The notes under the pieces: model-generated
Told to the model about the DNA's origin: nothing
What the model saw: the letters and a program-made list of their open reading frames with translations, nothing else
Database searches by the model: none
Position numbers and translations under genes: made by a program
Source: Apiospora phragmitis
Lineage: Eukaryota; Ascomycota; Sordariomycetes; Amphisphaeriales; Apiosporaceae
Assembly (NCBI GenBank): GCA_038363925.1
Contig: JAQQWL010000005.1
Coordinates: 2,356,001 to 2,420,000, forward strand
DNA: 64,000 nucleotides
Direction of reading: 5' to 3'
Part shown: one piece after another, positions 34,030 through 44,521 of the stretch
How positions within the stretch are numbered: the stretch's first letter is position 1
Layout: each line of letters starts with the position of its first letter

Positions 34030-35968
34030 CTACTCAAGTACAACACTATCCCACATGAACCCCCGCCATGTCGTATTATTCGTGACCTCGAACCGGATCT
34101 CGTTGTCTCCCGGTCTCAGCACCGTCCCCGCGTCAAACGGGAACTCAAAGTAGCGCCACTCGCCCGCCGTCGTGCCCGCGCGGTAGAGGGACGGGTCGTT
34201 CAGCAGGCCCGGCGCGGCCCCGCTCGTCAGGTTCCCGATGACCACGTCATTCGCCCACACCCGGGAGCTGGCCCCCGTCGAGTAGCCCGCCAGGGACATG
34301 ATGAGCGTGGCTTCTTCGTTACTTCTCCCTTCCCTCTGGCATGGCGCGGGTGACTGGTCCAGGGAGAACGAGATGACCCAGCTCCCCAGCTTGGACTGCC
34401 CGAAACACCAGTCCTCCGTCTGCGAGGTGCCGACGGTGAAGCGCAGGTCGGCCGGGCACTTCTCGACAAGGCCGTGCTCGTACGGCGCGCCGCCGTGCGC
34501 GAAGCCGTAGCTGGTGCGGTCGAAGTCGCCCACCTGGAAGATCCTGGTCTTGTTCGAGACCGGCCACGCCATCGTCGCGAGCTCCGTCGTCTCCCCCGCC
34601 ACGACCACGACGTCCTTCCGCAGGAACTCCGTCGTCACGTCGGCCATCTCGCTGCCGTTGGACCAGACCTGCAGCCCGTAGGCGGCGGCGCGGACGTGCT
34701 GGAACTCGAACCGGCCCTCCGCGTCCGTGTAGCCCGTGTAATAGTAGTCCGAGCACATGTCCAGCGCCGTCTTGGACTGGTTGTTGTCGCCCAGGAACAT
34801 GGCGGCGTGGGCGGCCGGGCGCCCGTCCGACAGCAGGAGCTGGCCCTGGACGGAGCCGCGCTGGTGGTACGCCTCGTCCTCGAACCAGGCGTACGGCCAC
34901 GCTGCAAACTCGGCCTGCGCCCGCTGCGCCGCATCCTCTCGCGACCCGTCGTTGAGATACCAGAGCCAGGGGCCCCACATCTTACCCTCGGGAAACTCGT
35001 CGACGGCCGAGACCTGGAAGTGGGTGCCGTGGATCATGCTGAGCTGAACGGCGTCGCCGGTTTTCGACTCGCGGTGAATCTACATGGGTACATTAGTAGG
35101 AGTCTCTCGTTCCCAGATCAAACAGGCCTGCAGTCCTCACCATGAGCTCCTGCTTGAGATGGTTCCCATTGTAGTAGTCCTTGCCGGCGTTGATGTACCA
35201 GCTGCCAAACCGCTCGCCGTAGACGCCGTAGTACGTCTGGGTCCGGACCCAGCTCGTCAGGTCGTACTTGGTGATGTATCCGCCGCCGCCACCACCGCCA
35301 GCTCCGGGCGTCCGCCACGTCTCGTCCTGGACCTTGTTCTCGGGCAGATAGTCGCTCAGGGGCGGCAGCGCCTCGTCCCGGAGATCCGTCTTGCCGTGCG
35401 TGAAGGTCGTGTTGTCCAGCCGCCACAGCGTGCGGAACTCGCCCAGCACCGGCAGGTCGCGGTTGACGAAGTACTGGTACGCGCCCGCGAGCCCGGCGAA
35501 GATGACCCAGTGCATGTCGCCCTCGCGCGCCGCGAACTGGACGTCGAGGTAGGTCGCGCCCTGGTAGGTGCCCTCGTGGTGGATGGACGCCGAGGTCCAA
35601 TTCAGGTCACTCTGCGCGCCGTCTATGGATGACTCGCAGGTCAGGATCACGAAGAGCAATCATTGTTCATACATGGTTGCTGTGGGTTCCATTGCATATC
35701 ATGACAAACTGAGTGCGGGCGGGCGGACGAACTTACTGTGGTTGACATAGTGACCTACAGCATCACCGACACAGTCGTGGTCTTTGTAGTACAGCTCAAC
35801 GCCGTACTGACGTCCCTGAGTCATGTTCCAGATCTCATTACCAATGACCCATGTCTCGTTCCCGAGATCCTGGAAAAAAGGGCCCGTCGGTACCAGCGAA
35901 GGTAGTGTATAAGCACGACTGCTGCTCAGTAGCAGCGCCATAGGGGCAGCAACAGACGTAGCCCGCAT
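34030..35968 (-). CDS. Secreted rhamnogalacturonan lyase, PL4 family
   Basis: Three exons, 35737-35968, 35141-35622 and 34030-35079, give 587 residues in phase. Family PL4 enzymes cut the Rha-GalUA backbone of pectin rhamnogalacturonan I by beta-elimination outside the cell. The N-terminus MRATSVAAPMALLLSSSRA looks like a signal peptide. The catalytic half contains LPVLGEFRTLWRLD and YITKYDLTSWVRTQ. A fibronectin-III-like part follows (QGQLLLSDGRPAAHAAMFLG, and YYYTGYTDAEGRFEFQHVR). The C-terminal carbohydrate-binding-like domain ends NNTTWRGFMWDSVVLE. The layout resembles the RglB type, slightly short at the N-terminus. A glycine run (GAGGGGGGGY) interrupts the catalytic part. A plant-cell-wall lyase between MAT and COX13 is unusual and fits a plant-associated life. 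Confidence 0.85.
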
Positions 35969-36743
35969 GCTGGTGATCTTTCCTGAGCGTTTCCCGTTTG
36001 CCGGTTATGAGTAATAAAGCCTACTTCTTTAGATAGGTGAGAAGACTATTTCTCGCGGAAGGGGGGACATCTTCTTGCTATATAGTCCTCCCCGAGCGAG
36101 GCCTTATACCGCCAAAGTCGCAACTACTGCAGCACACTACGCAAGGAACATTGCAACTATTCGTCCGGAAACAATATCCGATCTTTAGCGACGATTTGCA
36201 TAGCGGCCTCAGGGCCAGGTACAGGCTTCCCCGCATTGAGCCTAAGAGGACCAAGCATGCAAAGGCCCATCATGATATGTGGAAGAAATGCCCGGCTGTA
36301 TGGGACGCTACCTGATGGATGCTGGGGTTTGTGGGGCTCTGCATATTGTTCGGGATGATCAAGCCAGGATCAGAGTAGGTATGCTACCCAGTTACCATTA
36401 GTCGCTTCAGAAGTCACCGGTACTCCTTCATGCCTGCAAGATGGGATTCATTCATGGTATTATTGTCATCTTAGATACTTTCTGCGTATATGACGCTTGC
36501 ATGCTCTTACATATCCACCTCTAATCTAATTTTTGAGGTTTTGTATCTACTCTCCATCAAACGCCTGTCTGTCTGAAGCATGGCAAGTAAACTCATGGTA
36601 TGGTGTACACAGTCGAATGGAAAAGGCAAAGGGGGTATAGGTTGAAAACATTACACAATAAGAACATATACACGTTTCGTGTTAACCGCGGAGAGGTGGG
36701 GTCCAAACGAGGGACTGATAAATATAAACCAAAACCATGGTCA
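35969..36743. other. Intergenic, PL4 promoter to ERF2 3' end
   Basis: Holds the promoter of the lyase gene. No further gene is seen. Confidence 0.5.
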
Positions 36744-38838
36744 TCAAGATGGCTCAGCATGGCTGCGAAGAGAGGTTGGGCCTTCGAATCCGGAAGACGA
36801 CAGAGGTTTGACGTTTTGCATCTCCATATCTTGACCTTGGACTCTGGCATTGGTGTTGCCACTGGTCTTTCGCTGTCCGAGTCGCTGATCTCCCTCTTCG
36901 TGCCGATTCTTGAACCGATAATAGGTGGGCGGACGAGGCCGGCAAAGGACTACAGCCCAATTTTTCCAAGCACTGCCCTGGGTAAAAGCCCTGTACCGAT
37001 CTTTCTTCAGGAACTTGTGAGAGTTGAGGAACTCTCGCGTCGTCTCGCCCCTGGCCATAAGGAACAAGTGATAGCCCATGAGAGCTGCTGGGTACAACGT
37101 TGCGATGATTCCATAGATAAACATGGCGAAGGGCACTCGGAAGTCGTCGATGGCTGTTCCAACAGATACGTTCTCTTGGGAAGCATAAACTAGAACGTGG
37201 GCGAGCGACGCCCCGATAAGGTAAACTCCAAGAAACGTAGTGGCGGTAACAAAAGTAAAAAAGTAACGATAGTTGCGACGGCCAACACAGTTGTTAAGCC
37301 AAACGCAGTGGTGGTCCTGGGTTTCGACACAGTTGTCGCATAAGCGGCAGTGATGGGTACGTGGCGGCCGCCAGATATTGCAAGTCTTGCAGTACTTAGT
37401 AGGCACCTCCATGGCTGCGGTACTGGACTCAGCCGACTTAATCAAAGTCCAGTCGTTCATGGGAGGAGCCAGGCGTAGTGGGTCTTCATCCTCAGCCGGG
37501 GGAGGGAACCGGTGCACGTTGCGCGGCAATATCTAGGTTACGTTGTCAGTTCCATGTCCCTTGAAACTACTGCTGGGGTTCAGTATACTTACTCCTGGGT
37601 CTGAAGCTGACGCATGTACGAAGGACGACATGCTGATGTAGAAAATATAGGCGAAGACAAGAGGGATTGCCGGTGATACGTTGTTCCACAGCCAGGGGGC
37701 AGAGAAGATGAAGAACAGGACGGCGGGGATCACGACGAGCGAGCCTGTAGCGATGTTGATGGGCCGATGATGGGTATTTTGTAGCCGGCCACCCAATGCG
37801 AACACCGTGTTTCCTTCGAAATATTCATGATTTCGACCAACCCTCGGATGCCTCACCTTTGTAGACGGCTTGGTAGCCCGCTCTGCAGCAGGTAAGGGAG
37901 TCAGCTGAGGCGACGACCCACCAGACGAGAGCTTCTCCGCACCCGGCATACTACGGTTGGGTGGTATGCTAGGAGTATCCCCCTTGTTAGGCAACATGAA
38001 GCCTGACCGGAAAGACCGTGGCGACTTCCCTGGTGTTGGCAGGTTCGCACCGTTCTTATAACCCTGGCTTTTGTCGACATCCAGGCTAAGATTCAAATTC
38101 TCAGCCTTTTTCCGCTGTAAAGGGCGTACACTCTCGCTGAGACTAGCAGCGGGATAGTGATCCTGAGTAGGGCTGGTGTTTGCAGTTACCCTATCGTAAG
38201 TTTCGCCCTCCGTTGCATCAGTCCCCCTTGAAGGAGGTAGTTGATGGTGCCCCTCTTCGTCGTTCGTAATTTGGCGAGACAGCTGGCTGAGTCTCGTGGG
38301 GTTTGCCGTTACTTCGTGTTGTTGTACTACGCTAGTTCGATTCTCAGCAGTAGTTTGGTAGTTGGTCAGACGTGGCTGCTGGTTGGTGGTCGTTGAGGAT
38401 CGGGACGCCCCCTCGCTGTGCCTGCAGCCTGGAAGAGCTCATAGGATGAAAGAAAGCATGCGAAGTTAAAGATGGTACATGACTTCTGCTTGCGGAACTC
38501 ATCGGCCTACCGCCGGCGCCAGATGCCATCATCGCACCGTTACCGATACTCCCTCTCTGATAACCCAGGCGATGTGGCCCTGATTGCGACCAACCTCCCT
38601 TGGAATTGCCGGTTCTTGCAGTATCAGGTCGAGACTCGGACGCAATCCCGCTTCGTCGATTTAGGCTCAAGGCAGCTCTCGCTTGCTCGGCAACGTGCTC
38701 ATCGCCGTCTTCCGATGCGATATCTGTCATACGGGACGAGATGATGCTAGGAGGACCCGCAGGAAAGCGCGGCATGGGAGTAAGATCGTCGCCGGTTTGG
38801 GGCCATTCCGACCGCTCGCGCGGTTCGTTTGATGTCAT
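36744..38838 (-). CDS. ERF2: ERF2-type DHHC palmitoyltransferase, one apparent frameshift
   Basis: The product transfers palmitate to cysteines of Ras-like proteins at the endoplasmic reticulum. One 60-nt intron (37533-37592) splits SDPG and ILPRNVHRFPPP. The 3' exon holds the zinc-binding cysteine-rich domain YCKTCNIWRPPRTHHC, with the catalytic motif in ETQDHHCVWLNNCVG, flanked by hydrophobic segments (two before, two after). The N-terminal ~270 residues are Ser/Pro-rich and disordered. The start is taken at MTSNEPRERSEW (38838); an upstream ATG-less extension is less likely. A run of five C on the plus strand at 38407-38411 shifts the frame: one base fewer restores a continuous 678-codon frame with the intron removed. 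Without correction the N-terminal part stops near 38344. Assembly error is the likelier reading. Confidence 0.88.
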
Positions 38839-40328
38839 GATGTTATTTGCAGCAGAATGAAGTTCAGGTATAGCTTCGCCAAGTAGCACAGGGAATTCAA
38901 CAGCATTTGCTGCTGGCTACTGGCATGCCGCCTTGCGTGGGTGTTCAGGCGTCACACAGTAGGTCCTAGCAGGTATTCCGTCCGTAGTGTGTTGTGTCGC
39001 AGCGTTTGTAGCGGCGCCTTTTGTAGAAACTGCCAACTCATCAAAAGGGACCGAGCTTCATTCGATTCGGTCTAGGTGGTTTTGGGCGACACGAAGCGAG
39101 AGAATTAATGTGTCGTGTTGCGAACGGGACGGGTTTGTATTAGGTGGTTCGAGGTGATTGTTGGCGACCGAGTTTGAAATTGGTGGTTGGGGGCGTGTTA
39201 AGCCGTAGAGAGCGTACGTGGTTGACGGAGATGGCTGTTTCGCTCTGCGCAGCAGAAAAGAGTGTCGGGATCCTCTGGTGGTAGTAGTAGCACTGTAGTA
39301 CTGTAGTACACACCGAAGCGGATGGGATGGTGGCTGATGATTAAGAACTATGAGATGGGACGGAGTGGAATGAGAGAATAGAAGAAAAAAGCAAAGGCGT
39401 GCATGAGCGAACCAAGTCCACGATGGGAAGAAATCCGGGTTGTTCTTCAGCTCATTTGGCGATGGATGGACACGGCACGAGATGCAAGGCAGGGCGTCAA
39501 GCAAAGGCAGGCTGGCAGGGAAGGTGCAGTGAGACGAGAAATCACTTTAAGGGGCACGAGCGTCTTATTGGCAGCTGTCATGGTGGTGGTTTGGTTCGCC
39601 AATGCGCAGAATCTAGCACCTACATACGCTGGGAGTAGATGCAGTGTCCATCTCAATCTGTACCACCTTAGGTACGAAGCAAGACTACGACTATAAGTAC
39701 ATTAAGTAGTTACGAAATGCTAGGTATGTAGTATTATTATTCGGAAATCCCAACCAACCGTCCAGCACCCGATCGACTGGGAGATACACACTTGAAACTC
39801 GAGGCCAGAAGCAAGCAAAGGCACTCCGCGACAGCGGTTTGCATCAGGGGGCCAATGTCTTTTCGGGTGGGCTCAATTTCGACATGCAGCAAACGCGCAT
39901 GGGTGGATGGAATGGACCTTTCCGATCTAAGGTTAATGCACTCCAACACAGACCCCCTTCGTTTTAGTAGGAGGGACTAAGCAGCGGTAGCAGAAGACTG
40001 GACGAACATTTCCAGTGCGGCAGTGCCAGCCACAAGGCAAAAAGGTTGGAGTGTTGGGTGGGAATTGCGTCGAACAGCCACAGCCCACCACTGAAAGCCA
40101 CAACTGACGGCCCTACGGGTAAGCAGCTGTCTTGTCAGCCACGAAGGAAGCAGAGATCCCCACATACAGCCGAGAAACCTAAGCCCATTGGCCAATGGTC
40201 CATAGCTTGTTGCAAATGATCGAACCACCGTCCTTTTGTGACATCCTCAGTTAACCTCTTCCTTTGACGAAACCTGCCCCAACCCGCCGCGAACCACCCC
40301 GAGACGAGACCACTATACAACTTTCATC
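38839..40328. other. Intergenic, divergent ERF2 / COX13 promoters
   Basis: ERF2 and COX13 start 1.5 kb apart and point away from each other. Long open stretches near 39,058-39,700 have no protein character. No APN2 sequence is present here. A short CTGTAGTA repeat lies at about 39,292-39,306. Confidence 0.55.
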
Positions 40329-41019
40329 ATGGCTTCCATGATCGCTCGACGAGCTTTCTCTACCACCACTCGCCGCCTGGCTGGGGTTGACCAGAACCTG
40401 AAGGCCGAGACGAAGCGCAACCCCGAGCTCTACGTGCGTCATATCCCGTTATAATCACAGAATCACCGACCGACCGACCGGACGATTCCCCCCACAAGCG
40501 CCTTCGAGCTCACGAACGAGGGCAATTGACGGCTTGGAATTTGAACATGTTCGCTGACTGGTGGGAACAGATTCTCGGCGGTGTCATGTGCGCTGCTCTC
40601 GGTGGTGCCGGTCTTTACTTCGGTATGCATCATGCGAATTCTTAATCCCCAACTGATTTGACGGGGACGCCTACTAATATAACTGCTTTTGGGAAGGCCG
40701 AACCCCCACAAAGTCCACATCCGAGGCCCCCGTCAACATGTCCAAGGAGGCCATGCCTTGGGAGACTGGTTCCGAGGCTGGTAAATACCAATACCACCCT
40801 GGCGGCGACCCTGCCAATGCTCCCCGGGACGCTCCTAGCGCCGTCAACGTTGTCGTCGTTCCCGACGTCAATCTCCCCAAGGTAGGTCCCGTTCCAGCTT
40901 CGGGCTATTGCATTGCTTCCGGAGTCTCGATTGCCGTTGTAGTGAGAACACGGATTACTGACAAGACTTCGCAGCGACTGCACGACAAGTACAACAAATG
41001 GGGCAAGGACGGCTACTAA
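40329..41019 (+). CDS. COX13: Cytochrome c oxidase subunit VIa (COX13)
   Basis: Four exons, 40329-40433, 40571-40622, 40697-40881 and 40975-41019, give 128 residues with all phases correct. It is a small nuclear-encoded subunit of respiratory complex IV in the mitochondrial inner membrane. The N-terminus MASMIARRAFSTTTRRLAG is a clear mitochondrial presequence. A single membrane helix follows (ILGGVMCAALGGAGLYFG), split from its neighbours by introns on both sides. The C-terminal intermembrane part ends LHDKYNKWGKDGY. COX13 is a standard landmark of the MAT neighbourhood, normally beside APN2. Here it lies 9.6 kb beyond the HMG gene and next to an unrelated low-complexity gene. Confidence 0.93.
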
Positions 41020-41774
41020 ACTCTCAAGGCAGAGTAGTTGAGTGAGTTGGTATCCTGGCATGCGGCACTAGACGACGCGACAGCACTGTCCCTTTGTACA
41101 TACATAAACATCCAAATTCAGCATTACGTCAATGGAGAGAAAGAGAGGTCCTTTAGAAGTCGAATTTAATTTCCTAGTGTCTGGTGAGGTCTGACTCTGT
41201 TTGCTGAATAGTTGCCCCTTTTTTTCCTCTGTAATCTTCGTTTTTGGAATACCAATTCCTGCATGTATGCGGAGCACTCATCGTAGTGCTAGAGAGCCCC
41301 GACGTGGCATCTTGAGAAGCTCAGATAACGCCGCCATCCGTAAAGGCGAGCGGCATCGAATGGTGGCACATTATTGGGGGATGGTTTTTTACCTGTTCAT
41401 TCGAAAGTGGATGCAATGCCATATGGTGTTGTCTATAAGTGGGTAGTTACATGTATCTTAACCCTTTAATGTGATAGCATCGTACGATTGCTTAGGTATA
41501 GACGGCAATATCTTATACAAGTATGTATTGATATATATTCGCTGATGTTAACTGAAGTGAGATCTAAGCCGTGGTTTATATACGGGTGGATATATGGGCA
41601 GATCGTGCACGGGCCATTCCCGCTTACGTTTACTGTCCGCGGAAAGTCGCGACTTGATTGCCAGGCTATTATCCTCCAGTAGCTTCAACTTGCGACAGAC
41701 AATATTCCGCAACGGCAGTATTTGATATATCTCATCCAATTATACATGACTGAACAATTGGAAACAAGGTCCTG
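41020..41774. other. Intergenic, COX13 to low-complexity protein gene
   Basis: Contains the COX13 3' flank and the promoter of the next gene. No gene recognised. Confidence 0.5.
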
Positions 41775-44521
41775 ATGGCGCCGAATGTAAGGACGATTTG
41801 TATTCTTGGGGCAGTGCTTGGATTAATCTAAGTGTTTGCAGTTTCGGAGCAACACTCAGACGCGACGAGGCAACCGAGCCGGATACGTCGAACACGACGA
41901 CTTTGAAGGTATGCGCGTTCGGCCTATATCCAAGCCCCTTGCAGTACTGATTTTTCACTTCGCAGGACTACCCGTTCGACAATGGCGTCAAGAGTGGGTA
42001 AGCGTCGCGCCCCCTCCGCCGGCCGAAACCACCCAGAAGAGCGATATCTGGGACGTTGAATTGCCCCATGGCATGCCCAAGGACTCGCAGCTCCTGCCAC
42101 AACACACTCAAGAACTTCTCCGAGCCGCAAGGTCTGGGAGATTATACAAGCGACCTGCGCCGGTTGAGGAAGAGGATGCCGATGCCGATGCTGCTCCCGA
42201 GAAGACGGAGAAGAAAGACGAAGATCAGAGTACCAAGGGTTTCCTGATCAGGGCGTGGAAACAGATTCCCCGTAATGCCGAAGGATCAACTGTGTCACAC
42301 CTCGCCAAGAGGAGAAAGAATACAGTGACATTGTCTTCGAGTCTACCAGCAGGGCTTACATCCGGCCCCACGGTGACCAAGGCCACTGTTCGTCGCGTCG
42401 ATGCTGCCGGCAACCCCTATACGCAAGAGGTTACCTTGGCCGAGGGGCAATCTGTGGATGGCGAAATCATCTCCACGACGGTAGTTCCAGCGCCAAACGC
42501 AAACGTGGGTCCAGATGGCACCGCGGCCCCGACACCAGTCAAGCGACGGCCTCCACCTCCTAAGAGGAAACCGAAGGGACCTGGCAGGGGACGCAAGAAG
42601 AAGTTGCCGCTTCCTGCAAGTACGCGACCGGAACCTCCGGGCTTGCCTGGCGCGGCGCCTACTGATGGCCCTAAACCAGAAAATGCGGGAGCTGATGTAA
42701 GTCACAAGATATGAGCTTTTTGTTGGTGCAGCGCAACTAATGATTCTATAGAACGTTAAGAAGGAGGGAGCGAATGACGAGCACAATGAGCACAAGAATC
42801 AAGACACGGAAATGGGCGAGGCGGATGATGATGATGAAGGTAGCGACGACGGCGAGGAGGGTGAAGATGGTGGCGACGATGAGGAAGGGGAGGCTCCGGA
42901 TACTGCAAATGGCACGCCTGCAGCCCACGATAAGGAGAGCAGCGCCGACCAAGACATGAAGAACTCACCCTCTGTTGAACCGCCAGTTATCACCGCACCA
43001 CCCATCGATCCCGATGCCATGGAAATATCTGCGCCTGATAAGTCGCTATCAGCCACCGGTATCCCGCCGCTGCCACCCCAATCACATCTGATGGCTTCCC
43101 GTCTGGAAGGTAGTCCGTTAAAGAATGTCTTGTCGATTCCCTCGCCTACCGAGGCTGCCCCAGTGCAACCGCCTCGTGTGAGCCCACCCGAGGTGGCGTC
43201 AACCGAGGGCGAGCCTTCACTAGCACAGCCAACGGAAACGAAATCAGATCCAATGCCAGCTCCTGTCGAATCAGTAGAGCAACCTCTAGAGCAGCCCGTA
43301 GTGCCAGCTGAGCAGCCTGGTATCCAACAGGGTGCAAGCACAGAACCCCAACCATCCGCCGATATACATATGATGGATGTCACAATGACTTTTACGGACA
43401 CTGCTGCTGAGCCTGAAGCTTCTGCAGAAGCGACTGCAGAGGCTGTATCGGAAGTTGTATCGGAAACTGTGGCGGAAGCCTTACCACAACTTGCACCAGA
43501 AGCTCTACCGGAACTCGCGCCTGAGTCTGTCCCCGAGCCTGCGCCGGAAGCTGCATTAGAAGCTGCCTCTGAGATTATGCCCGAGGGCGTTTCTGACACT
43601 GTTCTTGGAGCCGTGGCTGAGGCCATACCCGAAGCCGCACCGGAAGTCATGACTGAAGCCACGTCCGAGGTTATGCCAGCAGCAGCATCAGGAATGGAAG
43701 GGATCGAGATCGAGCCGAATGCGGAAATATCGCGTGTGGCCGAGAGCGATTTAACACCACCCAACGAAACATCAACCGACCATGCTCCTGAGCAGAAATC
43801 TGTAGAACCACAGGAAGCTCCCAAACACCAAAGCCCCCCCGAGGCTTCACAAGCTCCCGAGAAACCCCAGCTTGACATTGGGTCTCTCCCATCGGTATCA
43901 GAGCAAACGATTCCAGCAGAGCCGGTACCAGCAGCTACTTCCGAGCAGTCACAGCCTGATGCTGAAGCCCAGCAGCAGGTCTCGGACCGCATTGACCCTA
44001 CCCCAGAGACTCCGGCTGAGGAGCCAGTCACCTCATTACCACCACTCAACCCTGCGCAGTCATCGGATCTTACTGTGGATCCGCCGGCAACGGCGCAAGA
44101 GACAGGAACTGAGCCCGCAAGCCCCGACTTGCTAGGTGGCCTCGAAGCCGTGCTGGATCGCCATCATAGCGACTCTAAGGAGGTTCTGAGTGGCGAGCAG
44201 CGGTCGACCGAGGTTGCTGCGGAAGCGGAGCCCACAGTGACCTCAGAGGTTGCGCCAACGAATCAACCAGAGCCTGCGCCGCCAGTTGAGGCTCTGGTCG
44301 AAGTTCCGGTTGACGCTCCGGTTGATGCATCAGTCAAGGCATCGGTAGAGGCATCGGTCGAGGCTCCGGTCGAGGCTCCGGTCGAGGCTCCGGTTGAAGC
44401 TCCAGCTCAGGCTACAGCGGAAGTTATGCCGGACGTACCACTTTCATTGCCTGCAACTGAGACAGAAATCCCGCAAGTTGAGGAAGAATCAGCCGAGAAA
44501 AAGCCTGAGGCTACCATGTAG
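41775..44521 (+). CDS. Hypothetical low-complexity protein with AT-hook-like basic patch
   Basis: Four exons, 41775-41786, 41842-41908, 41966-42696 and 42752-44521, give 859 residues in phase. The first exon codes only for Met-Ala-Pro-Asn. The N-terminal 130 residues are the best-structured part: [17 protein letters not shown], then [20 protein letters not shown] and [21 protein letters not shown] remember such a block as conserved in Sordariomycetes but cannot name its function. Around residue 260 a basic proline-rich run ([20 protein letters not shown]) resembles an AT-hook and suggests nuclear location. Exon 4 is acidic ([20 protein letters not shown]) and then almost wholly Pro/Glu/Ala/Val, with tandem VEAP units near the end. 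It is disordered by any measure. A long antisense open frame here is a composition artefact. Confidence 0.72.
44283..44415 (+). repeat. 12-bp coding minisatellite (VEAP units)
   Basis: Near-identical 12-base units GTCGAGGCTCCG repeat about eleven times in frame, coding Val-Glu-Ala-Pro with variants [12 protein letters not shown] and VEAS. The central four copies are almost identical, which points to recent slippage. It lies within the last exon of the low-complexity protein gene. Confidence 0.85.

Noticed and set aside
39399..39696. Open frames upstream of COX13 as a possible APN2 remnant
   Set aside because: No AP-endonuclease motif could be seen in any frame.
42799..44049. 416-codon Ser/Gly/Ala-rich open frame antisense to the low-complexity protein
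   Set aside because: It is the complement of a Glu/Pro/Ala-rich repeat region. The sense model has proper introns and start; this does not.
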